Assembly (NCBI GenBank): GCA_020161065.1
Contig: JAIUPH010000018.1
Span: 124,001 to 188,000, forward strand
Direction: 5' to 3'
Length of the DNA stretch: 64,000 nucleotides
Source: Pseudomonadota bacterium
GTDB taxonomy: Bacteria > Pseudomonadota > Gammaproteobacteria > Burkholderiales > Burkholderiaceae_C
The notes under the pieces were generated by a model. It was not told where the DNA came from. It searched no databases and saw only the letters and a program-made list of their open reading frames with translations. A program made the position numbers and the translations under genes. Every line of letters begins with the position of its first letter. Position 1 is the stretch's first letter. Positions 19,272 through 27,841 of the stretch are shown piece after piece.

Positions 19272-20555
19272 TCAGGCCGGCTGGAAGCGCCGCACGCGGA
19301 TGTCGGCCTGCTCCTTGTGGCCGCTCATGTGCTCGTAGCCGCACAGGCGCGAGCAGTATTCGCCGACCATCACGCTGGCCTGGTCGGTCAGCACGCGCTG
19401 GTAGGTGTGCGTCTTGATGAACTTGCCGACCCACAGCCCGCCGGTGTAGCGGCCGGCGCCTTGCGTCGGCAGCGTGTGGTTGGTGCCGATCACCTTGTCG
19501 CCATAGCTCACGTTGGTGCGGTGGCCGAGGAACAGCGCGCCGTAGCGCGTCATGCGCTGCAGGAACCAGTCGGGGTCGGCGGTCATCACCTGCACGTGCT
19601 CGGAGCACAAGCGCTCGGCCTCCTGCAGCATCTCTTCCTGCGTGTCGCAGAGGATGATCTCGCCGTAGTCGCGCCACGAGACGGCGGCCACCGCGCGCGT
19701 GTCCAGCCGCGCCAGCACGGTCTCGATGGCGGCCGGCAGTTCGGCGGCGATCTTCGCGCTGCGCGTGATGCAGTAGGCCGGGCTGGTGGGGCCGTGCTCG
19801 GCCTGGCCCAGCAGGTCGACGGCGACCAGCTCGGCGTCGACCGTGTCGTCGCAGATGACCATCGTCTCGGTCGGCCCCGCGAAGAGGTCGATGCCGACGC
19901 GGCCGAACAGCTGGCGCTTGGCTTCGGCGACGTAGGCGTTGCCGGGGCCGACGATCATGTCGACGGCCGCGATACTCTCGGTGCCCAGCGCCATCGCCGC
20001 GATGGCCTGCACGCCGCCCAGGCAGTAGATCTCGTCGGCGCCGGCCAGGTGCATGGCGGCCACGATCTCGGCGCAGGGCTTGCCTTCGAACGGCGGCGCG
20101 GCGGCGATGACGCGCGGCACGCCGGCCACCTTGGCGGTGAGCACGCTCATGTGGGCCGAGGCGATCAGCGGGTACTTGCCGCCGGGGATGTAGCAGCCGA
20201 CCGAGTTGACCGGGATGTTGCGGTGGCCCAGCACCACGCCGGGCAGCGTCTCGACCTCGACGTCCTTCATCGAGTCGCGCTGGATCTGCGCGAAGCGGCG
20301 GATCTGCGCCTGCGCGAAGCGGATGTCGTCCAGCGTGCGCGCCGGCAGGCTGGCGATGCAGGCGTCGATCTCCGCCTGGCTCAGGCGCAGGGTGGCGGGC
20401 GACCAGTGGTCGAACTTCGCGCTGTATTCGCGCACGGCGGCGTCGCCGCGCGTTTCGATGTCGCGCAGGATGGCTTCCACGGTGCTGCGCACCTGCGCCT
20501 GGAGGTCGGCCTTGGCCGCGGCGGGCTTGCCTTGCTTGAGATGCTGGACGGTCAC
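19272..20555 (-). CDS. Histidinol-dehydrogenase-family enzyme, HpsN-like
   Basis: 427-aa Zn- and NAD-dependent dehydrogenase that would oxidise a primary alcohol to a carboxylate in two steps. All four Zn ligands of HisD are kept: Gln251, His254 (LGQAEHGP), Asp353 ([14 protein letters not shown]) and His413 (MSGHKEQAD). No his operon is nearby, and the sequence [18 protein letters not shown] is that of catabolic relatives such as sulfopropanediol dehydrogenase HpsN. The GTG at 20555 was chosen because GGAG lies 9 bases upstream; an in-frame ATG further up overlaps the -10 box. First gene of the big operon. Confidence 0.85.
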   Translation of the reverse strand: MTVQHLKQGKPAAAKADLQAQVRSTVEAILRDIETRGDAAVREYSAKFDHWSPATLRLSQAEIDACIASLPARTLDDIRFAQAQIRRFAQIQRDSMKDVEVETLPGVVLGHRNIPVNSVGCYIPGGKYPLIASAHMSVLTAKVAGVPRVIAAAPPFEGKPCAEIVAAMHLAGADEIYCLGGVQAIAAMALGTESIAAVDMIVGPGNAYVAEAKRQLFGRVGIDLFAGPTETMVICDDTVDAELVAVDLLGQAEHGPTSPAYCITRSAKIAAELPAAIETVLARLDTRAVAAVSWRDYGEIILCDTQEEMLQEAERLCSEHVQVMTADPDWFLQRMTRYGALFLGHRTNVSYGDKVIGTNHTLPTQGAGRYTGGLWVGKFIKTHTYQRVLTDQASVMVGEYCSRLCGYEHMSGHKEQADIRVRRFQPA

Positions 20556-20589
20556 GGCGAAAGGCTCCGGTGGTCTCGAATGTCCGATG

Positions 20590-20652
20590 GCGGCCATGCT
20601 AGGCAGCGCCCCCGGCCTTGGGAAATCGTTTGTGCCGATACGGCGCATCGGG
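20590..20652 (-). promoter_or_regulatory. Composite operator/promoter, copy 2 (upstream of HisD-like operon)
   Basis: Imperfect 15-bp palindrome CGATACG-G-CGCATCG at 20636-20650 (one mismatch), then CGATTTCCCA and -10-like TAGCAT (20601-20596) on the minus strand. Palindrome centre (20643) to -10 distance is 42 bp, identical to the copies at 8.3 and 23.6 kb. A predicted start site near 20589 gives a 34-nt leader. Confidence 0.7.
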
Positions 20653-20680
20653 CGGCGCAATGCCTGCGCCGCGCCTGCCG

Positions 20681-21127
20681 TCAAGGCCGCGGCGGCCGGC
20701 TTTCGAAAGGCTGCAGCAGCTCGATCAGGTTGCCGGCGCAGTCGCGCACGAAGGCGGTGGGGTTGCCGTCGACCGTCAGCTCGAAAGCGATGTCGGCGCC
20801 GGCTTCGCGCAGCCGCGCCACCGCGGCCGGCACGTCGGGCACCTCGAAGCAGGGGTGCTTGTTGCCGTGCGTGCGCAAGTCGAGGTTGGGCACGCGCCGA
20901 TCGGGCGGCAGCGGCGCCGCGCCTTCGACCTGGAAGATCTCGATGCGGAAGTCGCCGCGCCGCACGAAGGCGATGTGCGCCGGGATCTTGTCGATGAAGA
21001 GCCGCTCTTCCAGCTCGAAGCCCAGCATGCGCCGGTACCAGGCCAGCGCGGCGTCGAGGTCGGGCACGCTGATGCCGTAGTGATGGGCGCGCAGCGCGCC
21101 GACGACCGATGCTGAAGCTTCGCTCAT
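20681..21127 (-). CDS. Small VOC-family (glyoxalase-fold) protein
   Basis: 148 aa, one VOC module pair: [20 protein letters not shown] starts the first beta-alpha unit and [19 protein letters not shown] the second, ending [12 protein letters not shown]. His and Glu residues at the metal positions ([26 protein letters not shown]) suggest a metal site as in lactoylglutathione lyase or epimerase relatives. It begins 4 bp after the TonB receptor stop, so the two genes form a bicistronic unit. A role in handling the imported compound is inferred from that pairing only. Confidence 0.82.
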   Translation of the reverse strand: MSEASASVVGALRAHHYGISVPDLDAALAWYRRMLGFELEERLFIDKIPAHIAFVRRGDFRIEIFQVEGAAPLPPDRRVPNLDLRTHGNKHPCFEVPDVPAAVARLREAGADIAFELTVDGNPTAFVRDCAGNLIELLQPFESRPPRP

Positions 21128-21131
21128 GCCG

Positions 21132-23528
21132 TCAGTCGAAGTTGACCGAGAAGCGCAGGCCGGCGTAGCGCCGCGCATCGCGCGCCGGCTGGCCGATCAC
21201 CGCGTTGGCGGTGCTGCCCCACAGGCCGCTGAAGAAGTCTTCGGCGTTGACGAGGTAGAAGCGGTTGAACAGGTTGTTGACGAACAGGCCCACCGAGTAC
21301 TTGCCGTCGGGCGACGAGGCGGTGGCGCCGATGTTCATCAAGCCATAGGCCGGCTGCAGCGTCTTCGGGTTCTGGTTGGCCTGCAGGTTGGCCTTGGTGC
21401 GGTAGGCGTACTGCGCGTTCAGCCGCAGCTCCCAGGGCAGCCATTGCTGCTGCAGCACATGCTCGATGCCGAGCACCAGCTTGAGCTTGGACGAATCGGG
21501 CATGGTCTTGCCCGACAGGTCTTGCGTGCCGAACCAGGTGGACGGGTCGGCCGGGTTCGGCTGGTTCACGGTGCAGCCGTCGGTCTGGCCCGGGTAGCAG
21601 GGCGCGCCGCCGAAGCGCAGGAACTTGGCATCGATGTAGGCGGCGCTGAAGTTCACGCGCGTGTCGTCGCCGGCGGCGAGCATGCCGTCGAGTTCCAGCC
21701 CCCGCGTGCGCGCGCGCCCGGCGCTCGACAGGATCAGGTTGTTGACGTAGCCGCCGCCGACGTTGTCGAAGATCTGCACCTGGTAGTTCTTGTACTCGGT
21801 GTTGAACAGCGCCGTGTTGAGCGTGAGCTTGCCGCCCAGCAGCGTGAACTTCGAGCCCAGCTCGAAGTGGTTGATCTTCTCCTGCTCCACCGGCGCCAGC
21901 GGGTCGTTGTTCTGCAGCGTGGCCGCGGTGTTGTAGGCGCGCGGCTTGTAGCCGCGCGAGAAGGTGGCGTAGGCCATCTGGTCCTTGCCCAGCTTCTGGC
22001 GCAGCGTGAGGTCGCCGACCACGGTGTGCGAGGTGTCGCTGCCGCTGGAGGCCAGCGCGTGGGCGTGGTCGTCGATGCGGTACTCGATGCGGTCGCGATT
22101 CGCGCGCAGGCCGGCCAGCACGCTGGTGGCCTCGCCCAGCGTCCAGGTGCCGCGGCCGTAGAGGCCCAGGCTTTGCGTCTGCGAGCGCACGGTGTCGATC
22201 TTCGGGTTCACGAACATCAGCCGGTTCCAGTCCTGCGTGACGTCGACATCGGAGTAGAACAGCCCGGCGACATAGCTCAGCGGCTGGTTCAGCGGCGAGG
22301 CGATCTTGAACTCCTGCGTCACCGAGGTCGGCTCGATCCTGATGCGCTGCTCGTTGTAGTAGTACGGCGGCCCGCCGTCGGCCGGCGTCGGCAGCGGGCC
22401 GCGCAGGTCGTTCAAGAAGTAGGTGGCGACGATGGGCACGTCCTGCAGGTTGTTCTGCCGGTTGGACATGCGCGCCGTGGTCGAGGTGAAGGTGTAGTCG
22501 CCGAAGCGCTTCTCGATGTTGAGGCTGAGGTCGCGGTCGCGCGTTTCCGACTGCATGCGCACCGGCGACGCGTACTCGGTGTTGCCGTAGCCGGGCGTGA
22601 CGCCGCCCAGCGCCGTGGCCTGGCTCTGGCCGTGGCCGCCGTTCCAGGGGAAGAACGGGAACAGCTCGGCGCCCGGCGTCAGGTACTGGTAGGTGAAGGT
22701 GCCGCCGTCGGACGTGCCGTCGGCGACGCGCGCCGTCAGCGTGAGGTCCAGCGTCTTGTCGGGGCTGAGCATCAGCTTGGCGCGCGCGCCGCGCGACTTC
22801 GATTGCGATGGCTCGTCGAGCAGCACGTTGCGGATCGGATATTCGCGCCGCGAGCCATACAGCGACAGGCTGTAGGCCAGCATCTCGCCGGCCGGCCCGG
22901 TGACGAACAGGTTGCCGCGGTATTCGTGGTCGTCGGTCAGCGTGAAGCCGGCGCTGCCGCTGAAGCTGCGCGATGGCTGCTGCGTCACGAAGTTGATGAC
23001 GCCGGCCGATGCCGTGCGACCGCCCAGCGTCGACTGCGGGCCCTTCAGCACCTCGACGCGGCGCACGTCGGCGAGGTCGTTGGCGGCGGTGGAGTCCGAC
23101 GGCACCGGCACGCCGTCGATCATGATCGAGACGCCCGAGGTCAGGCCGATCGCCGCCTCGTTGGCCGTCGTCGAGATGCCGCGCATCGAGTACGGCACGC
23201 GGCCGTTGAACGAGCCCTTCAACTGCACCGAGGGCACGAGGTTGTTGATGTCGGAGATGTCGGTCGCGTTGGCCTTCTCCAGCACCTCGGACGACATCAC
23301 CGAGGCGGCCACCGGCGTGTCCTTCAGCCGCTCGACGCGCTTTTGCGAGGTGATCACCACCTCCTGCAGCACCGGCGCGGCGGCCGATGCGGCGCTGGCC
23401 GGCGCCGTCGCGGGGGCCGTCGCGGGGGTCGTCTGCGCAAAGCCGGCGGCCGGCCAGCCGAGGGCGGCCAGCACGGCCAACGCAATGGGGGCGTGGCGGG
23501 GGCGGGCAAGGGTCGTGGTCCGGCTCAT
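21132..23528 (-). CDS. TonB-dependent outer-membrane receptor
   Basis: Complete receptor, 798 aa. Signal peptide ends near WPAAGFAQ; then a short Thr/Ala-rich stretch, TonB-box-like LQEVVITSQKR, plug domain (VRRVEVLKGPQSTLGGRTAS) and a long barrel ending in the aromatic residue FSVNFD. ATG at 23528 has GGAGA 5 bases upstream. Preceded by the same operator/promoter as the SMP-30 and HisD-like operons. The sequence resembles receptors paired with aromatic or terpenoid catabolism in sphingomonads more than siderophore receptors; no siderophore genes are nearby. Confidence 0.93.
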   Translation of the reverse strand: MSRTTTLARPRHAPIALAVLAALGWPAAGFAQTTPATAPATAPASAASAAAPVLQEVVITSQKRVERLKDTPVAASVMSSEVLEKANATDISDINNLVPSVQLKGSFNGRVPYSMRGISTTANEAAIGLTSGVSIMIDGVPVPSDSTAANDLADVRRVEVLKGPQSTLGGRTASAGVINFVTQQPSRSFSGSAGFTLTDDHEYRGNLFVTGPAGEMLAYSLSLYGSRREYPIRNVLLDEPSQSKSRGARAKLMLSPDKTLDLTLTARVADGTSDGGTFTYQYLTPGAELFPFFPWNGGHGQSQATALGGVTPGYGNTEYASPVRMQSETRDRDLSLNIEKRFGDYTFTSTTARMSNRQNNLQDVPIVATYFLNDLRGPLPTPADGGPPYYYNEQRIRIEPTSVTQEFKIASPLNQPLSYVAGLFYSDVDVTQDWNRLMFVNPKIDTVRSQTQSLGLYGRGTWTLGEATSVLAGLRANRDRIEYRIDDHAHALASSGSDTSHTVVGDLTLRQKLGKDQMAYATFSRGYKPRAYNTAATLQNNDPLAPVEQEKINHFELGSKFTLLGGKLTLNTALFNTEYKNYQVQIFDNVGGGYVNNLILSSAGRARTRGLELDGMLAAGDDTRVNFSAAYIDAKFLRFGGAPCYPGQTDGCTVNQPNPADPSTWFGTQDLSGKTMPDSSKLKLVLGIEHVLQQQWLPWELRLNAQYAYRTKANLQANQNPKTLQPAYGLMNIGATASSPDGKYSVGLFVNNLFNRFYLVNAEDFFSGLWGSTANAVIGQPARDARRYAGLRFSVNFD

Positions 23529-23589
23529 CTCGTCTCCGTATGCTGGTTCTTGGGGTCCAACGGCCGCCGCCATGGCGCCGCGGCGGGCG

Positions 23590-23652
23590 GGTCGGATGCT
23601 AAGAAGCGCCCCCGCGCGCCACCAATCGAATCTGGCGATGCGCCGCATCAGC
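23590..23652 (-). promoter_or_regulatory. Composite operator/promoter, copy 3 (upstream of TonB receptor)
   Basis: Perfect palindrome GATGCG-C-CGCATC (23637-23649), then on the minus strand GCCAGATTCGATT as in copy 1, and -10-like TAGCAT (23601-23596). Centre-to--10 distance is again 42 bp. Over the palindrome and the next 14 bases copies 1 and 3 are identical although the spacer toward -10 differs, so the shared part is likely the protein-binding site. Confidence 0.72.
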
Positions 23653-23747
23653 GCCGGGCATGGTTGGCCCTGGAAAACCACTAGGCGCGCCGATGGCCCA
23701 CGGCCGTTTGTGCGACAGTCGCCGCCACTCAGCGGAGGTGCCTCGCG

Positions 23748-25124
23748 ATGGATTCCGAATTCGACCTCGTCACCCTCGGCGCCGGCTCGGGCGGCGTCGC
23801 GGCGTCGCGGCGCGCCGCGGCGCTGGGCGCGCGCGTCGCCATCGTCGAAGGCCGGCGCGTCGGCGGCACCTGCGTGCTGCGCGGCTGCGTGCCCAAGAAG
23901 CTGCTGATGTACGCCGCCGGCTATGCCGATGCCTTCGGCGAAGCGCGCGGCTACGGCTGGCAGCTCGACGGCGAGCCGCGCTTCGACATGGCGCACTGGG
24001 CCGCGGCCAAGGCCGCCGAGACGGCGCGGCTGGAAGGCGTGTACCGGCGGCTGCTCGGCGAATCGGGGGTCGAGATCGTCGAAGGTCAGGGCACGATCGA
24101 AGCGCCGGGCGTCGTCGCCGTCGGCGGCCGGCGGCTGCGCGCGCGCCGCATCCTGGTGGCCACCGGCGCGGCGCCGGTGACCGACAGCATCCCCGGCATC
24201 GAGGCCTGCGCCACCAGCGACGACCTGCTTGACCTGCGCGCGCTGCCGGCGCGCGCCGCGGTGCTCGGCGGCGGCTACATCGCGGCCGAGTTCGCCGCCA
24301 TGCTGGCGCGGCTGGGCGTGGCGGTGACGATGTGCTATCGCGCCGAGCAGCCGCTGCGCGGCTTCGACGCCATGCTGCGCGAGGCGGCCGCCGAAGCGCT
24401 GGCCGCCGCCGGCGTCGAGCTGCTGGCCGGCCGCGTGCCGCGCGCGCTGAGCCGCATCGACGGCGGCCTGCGCCTCGAATTCGACGGCGGCGACGCCGCG
24501 CGCGACTTTCCGTGGGTGCTCAACGCCACCGGCCGGCGCCCCAACAGCGCCGGGCTCGGGCTGGCCACGCGCCAGGGCGGCGGCGTCATCGTCGACGACG
24601 AGTTGCGCACCAGCGTGCCCGGCGTGTGGGCGATCGGCGACGTCACCGACCGCCACAACCTCACGCCGGTGGCCATCGCCGAAGGCCGCGCGCTGGCCGA
24701 CTCGCTGTTCGGCCCGGCGCCGCGCCGCGTCGACCTCTCGCGCGTGGCCAGCGCCGTCTTCATGATCCCGCCGCTGGCCTCGGTCGGGCCCAGCGAAGAA
24801 CAAGCGCTGGCGACGGGCCGCAAGCTGAAGATCTTCGAGACCGCGTTCCGGCCGATGCGCACGGCCTTCATCGGCGGCGCCGAGCGCACGCGCATGAAGC
24901 TCATCGTCGACGCCGCCGACGACCGCGTGCTGGCCGCCCACATGGCCGGCGCCGACGCGCCGGAAATCATCCAGGGCCTGGCCGTCGCCCTCAGCGCCGG
25001 CGCCCGCAAGGCCGACTTCGACCGCACGCTGGCCATGCACCCGACGGCGGCCGAAGAGTTCGTGCTGCTGCGCGAGGTGAGCCGCGTCGTGGGTGGTGGT
25101 GGCGGCAGCAGCAGCGCGGCTTGA
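23748..25124 (+). CDS. gor: Glutathione-disulfide reductase
   Basis: Cytosolic FAD enzyme that reduces glutathione disulfide with NADPH, 458 aa. Redox-active cysteines at 42 and 47 (GGTCVLRGCVPKKLL), FAD fold GAGSGG near the N-terminus, NADPH fold GGGYIAAEFA, and the C-terminal catalytic HPTAAEE are all present. Good ribosome site (GGAGG, 10 bases upstream). Divergent from the TonB receptor. It may be housekeeping or support thiol-dependent steps of the island; the second view is inference. Its 3' end is 9 bp from the convergent thioesterase gene. Confidence 0.93.
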   Translation: MDSEFDLVTLGAGSGGVAASRRAAALGARVAIVEGRRVGGTCVLRGCVPKKLLMYAAGYADAFGEARGYGWQLDGEPRFDMAHWAAAKAAETARLEGVYRRLLGESGVEIVEGQGTIEAPGVVAVGGRRLRARRILVATGAAPVTDSIPGIEACATSDDLLDLRALPARAAVLGGGYIAAEFAAMLARLGVAVTMCYRAEQPLRGFDAMLREAAAEALAAAGVELLAGRVPRALSRIDGGLRLEFDGGDAARDFPWVLNATGRRPNSAGLGLATRQGGGVIVDDELRTSVPGVWAIGDVTDRHNLTPVAIAEGRALADSLFGPAPRRVDLSRVASAVFMIPPLASVGPSEEQALATGRKLKIFETAFRPMRTAFIGGAERTRMKLIVDAADDRVLAAHMAGADAPEIIQGLAVALSAGARKADFDRTLAMHPTAAEEFVLLREVSRVVGGGGGSSSAA

Positions 25125-25133
25125 GCGCCCCGT

Positions 25134-25562
25134 TCACGCCACCGCGGCGCCGTAGGCCTGCATGAACTCCGGCGGCATGCGCCGCGGCCGGCCGCTGGCC
25201 AGCTCGATGCACACCAGCTCCCAGCGGCCGCGCAGCACGGTGGCGCCGTCGCGGTCGCGGCGGATCTGGAAGGCGCGCGTCATCGCCAGCTTGCCGTCGC
25301 TGGCGGTCAGCCAGGTGGCGACGGTCAGCGCCTCGCCTTCGGTGGAAGGCAGCAGGTAGTCGTAGGCGGCCTGGCGGATGGCCATCGCGCGGTCGAGCCG
25401 CCGGTAGTCGGCCAGCGCCAGGCCCAGCGCCTCGGAATGCGCCCAGGCCACCTGCTCGCACCACTGCACGTAGACGGCGTTGTTGGTGTGGTTCAGGCCG
25501 TCGATGTCGGCGGCCTGCGGCAGCACGGCCAGCGTGAAAGGTTGTGCGCGGTCCCAGCTCAT
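25134..25562 (-). CDS. Acyl-CoA thioesterase, 4HBT/YbgC hot-dog family
   Basis: 142-aa hot-dog protein. The family signature with catalytic Asp is DIDGLNHTNNAVYVQWCE; the rest of the fold (TEGEALTVATWLTASDGKLAM; GRWELVCIELASGRPRRMP) fits acyl-CoA thioesterases. ATG at 25562 was chosen since upstream sequence in the frame is an artefact of the neighbouring gene. Shares its orientation with the haloperoxidase-like gene but is probably a separate function. Confidence 0.87.
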   Translation of the reverse strand: MSWDRAQPFTLAVLPQAADIDGLNHTNNAVYVQWCEQVAWAHSEALGLALADYRRLDRAMAIRQAAYDYLLPSTEGEALTVATWLTASDGKLAMTRAFQIRRDRDGATVLRGRWELVCIELASGRPRRMPPEFMQAYGAAVA

Positions 25563-25602
25563 CGTCGGCGCGATTGTGGCGCCGGCCGCGCACCCCCCTC
25601 GC

Positions 25603-26922
25603 CTACTTCGCCTGGAAGCGGTTCTGCAGCGTGTACTGGCTGACGCTCTGGCCCTGCGCCTCGCCGGCCACCAAGGCCGTGCGGAAGTGCATGCCGCCGT
25701 AGATGCGCGCCAGCGTGATCTCGTCGACCAGCGCATCGGTGCTGGCGTAGTGGCGCGTCGTCGCACTGGCCGTGCTGTCGAAGTCGAACGACACCGATGT
25801 CGTGCCGTAGAACGAGCGCAGCACCTGCGCCGCGGCCGCGCTGACGCAGCCGTGCGCCGCCGGGTACTCCGGGTGGCCCGGCGTCGGCAGGAACGGCGTC
25901 CACGCGGGGTCGGCCGTGGTGGCGGCGTTGTCGTCGGTGTCGGCCAGGTTGATCGCGCTGAACGGGCGCCAGGCCAGGTAGTGGTACTTCGATTCGAAGC
26001 AGGCGATGGTGGCGTCGGCATGCGTCACCCACAGCAGCGCGCCCAGCCGCGCCTGTTCGGCCAGGCTGCGGTTGGTCATCATGAAGCGGCGCAGGTTGCG
26101 CGGCCACAGCGTGGTCGGCGCTTCGGAATGGAAGCGCGCCATCTCCGCCTGCCCCGCCGTGCGCGTGCTGCTGCCGCTGCCGCCCAGGTCGCGGGTTTCG
26201 TTCACGTCGGCGGCGTAGGCCGCGCTGCTCAAGGCCAGCGGCGCCGCGGTGCGGAACTGCGCCGCCGAGGTCAGCGCGAAAGGCCGCACGTTCGGGTAGC
26301 TGCGGCCCACGGTGCCCGGCCCGCGGTAGGCGCCCGGCGCGGTGCCCGGCACGAAGGCCGGCAGCGCGGCGGCGCGGCCGTCGTCGGCACGCGCCGCCAC
26401 CACCGTGGCCGCGACCTCGGCGCCCAGCGCCACGCCCTTGGCGCGCGCGTCGGCATCGGTGATGGTGGCCAGCGCGCTGTCGTAGGCGGCCTGGTAGGTG
26501 GCGGTGCGCGTGGGGAACAAGGCCTTCAGCACGTAATAGGCCGCGGCCATGGCGGCGGCGTCCTGCGACGCACCGCTGGTCGGCGAAGCCGGCGCGCTGG
26601 CGTAGAACGGCCGGTAGCCGCCGGCGATGGCGATCACCGCGTCGTACATCGCGATGTGCACCGTCGCCAGGTCGAACGCGTAGTTCGACTGCCGCTCTTC
26701 CGGCGTGCCGGTGGCGGCGTTGGGCTGGTTGATGGTGTTGGTGGCGATCTCGTCGAAGCGCGACACGGTGTTGGCCGTGCCCGCGTCGATGGTCACCGGC
26801 TGGCCTTGGCCGGCCTGCCCGTCGTCGCCGCCGGCGCAGGCGCTCAGCGCCGCGGCGGCCAGCACGGTCATGCCCAGCAGGCGTCGCGTGTTCGATCGCG
26901 TGTTCCAGATTTCGAATGTCAT
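25603..26922 (-). CDS. Vanadium-dependent haloperoxidase-like lipoprotein (PAP2 superfamily)
   Basis: 439 aa with a lipoprotein signal (VLAAAALSAC) and an all-helical PAP2/vanadium-haloperoxidase domain. Vanadate-pocket motifs are present: Lys and Arg in KYHYLAWRP, a His-bearing loop TPGHPEYPAAHG (the usual Ser-Gly-His is Ala-Ala-His), and Arg and His in ARIYGGMHFR. Likely periplasmic and lipid-anchored. Activity could be halide oxidation or phosphatase; many bacterial relatives are untested. Start 26922 is the first ATG in front of the signal peptide. Stands alone between the thioesterase and the LytTR regulator. Confidence 0.8.
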   Translation of the reverse strand: MTFEIWNTRSNTRRLLGMTVLAAAALSACAGGDDGQAGQGQPVTIDAGTANTVSRFDEIATNTINQPNAATGTPEERQSNYAFDLATVHIAMYDAVIAIAGGYRPFYASAPASPTSGASQDAAAMAAAYYVLKALFPTRTATYQAAYDSALATITDADARAKGVALGAEVAATVVAARADDGRAAALPAFVPGTAPGAYRGPGTVGRSYPNVRPFALTSAAQFRTAAPLALSSAAYAADVNETRDLGGSGSSTRTAGQAEMARFHSEAPTTLWPRNLRRFMMTNRSLAEQARLGALLWVTHADATIACFESKYHYLAWRPFSAINLADTDDNAATTADPAWTPFLPTPGHPEYPAAHGCVSAAAAQVLRSFYGTTSVSFDFDSTASATTRHYASTDALVDEITLARIYGGMHFRTALVAGEAQGQSVSQYTLQNRFQAK

Positions 26923-27076
26923 CTCGATGCTCCCTGCGCGAAGTGCGGCCGAGACGTTCGGGTCGTCAACCTCGCGGCGGCAGTCTGGCCGGCGCCGCCG
27001 GCGAAGCCAACCGCGATGCGACGAGTACGCCAAGCAGCGCTTGAACCGGCCGGCGGCGGGTGCGAACCCGCGCCGC

Positions 27077-27820
27077 CTACATCTGCTTGAACAGGTGCTC
27101 GTGCGCTTCGCTGACCGGCAGCTTCTCGCTGCGCGACTTCAGCAGCACGCGCACGCGGCCGCGGAAGTCGCGGCTGACGCCGGCGATGGCCACGGCGTTG
27201 ACGATGGTCGAGCGGTGGATCGGCCAGAAGCAGGCGGGGTCGAGCTCGTCCTGCAGCTCTTTGAGCGAGCGGCGGATCAGCGCGTCGCCATCGGCGGTGA
27301 CCACGCGCGTGTACTTGGTGTCGGCCTGGAAGTAGCACACCTCGTCGACGGTGATCAGGCGCACGCCGCCGCCGTGCGAGGCGTTGATCCAGCGCAGGTG
27401 CTGGCGCACCGGCGCGGCGGCGGCCAGCTCGCGCAGCACGCGCTCCAGCGCGCCCGGCGCCACCGAAACGCGGTCGCGCAGGCGGCGCACCGTCATCGCC
27501 AGGCGCGCGCTGTCGTAGGGCTTGAGCACGTAGTCGATGGCGCCTTCCTCGAACGCCGCGACGGCATGCGCGTCGTAGGCGGTGACGAAGACGACGTGCG
27601 CCTGGCACTGGCGCGCCACGTCCAGGCCGCTGAGGCCCGGCATCTCGATGTCGAGAAAGGCGATGTCGGGCCGGTGGCGCTCCAGCAGGCGCAAGGCCTC
27701 GATGCCGTTCTCGGCCTGCGCGACGATCGCCAGCTCGGGCCACAGCGCGGCCAGCTGGCCGCACAGCTGGGCGCGCAGCACCACTTCGTCTTCGGCCACG
27801 AGGGCGGTGACGGCGTTCAT
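27077..27820 (-). CDS. LytTR-family response regulator
   Basis: 247-aa AlgR/LytR-type regulator. Receiver domain with Asp57 (IAFLDIEMPG) and Lys100 (VLKPYDS); C-terminal LytTR DNA-binding domain (about 140-247) with VCYFQADTKYTRVVTADG and FWPIHRSTIVN. It starts 21 bp after the kinase-cupin gene, so it is the third gene of a kinase, kinase-cupin, regulator operon. LytTR proteins bind short direct repeats; none was convincingly located here. Confidence 0.92.
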   Translation of the reverse strand: MNAVTALVAEDEVVLRAQLCGQLAALWPELAIVAQAENGIEALRLLERHRPDIAFLDIEMPGLSGLDVARQCQAHVVFVTAYDAHAVAAFEEGAIDYVLKPYDSARLAMTVRRLRDRVSVAPGALERVLRELAAAAPVRQHLRWINASHGGGVRLITVDEVCYFQADTKYTRVVTADGDALIRRSLKELQDELDPACFWPIHRSTIVNAVAIAGVSRDFRGRVRVLLKSRSEKLPVSEAHEHLFKQM

Positions 27821-27841
27821 GCAAGCACCGGGTGACCGCGC

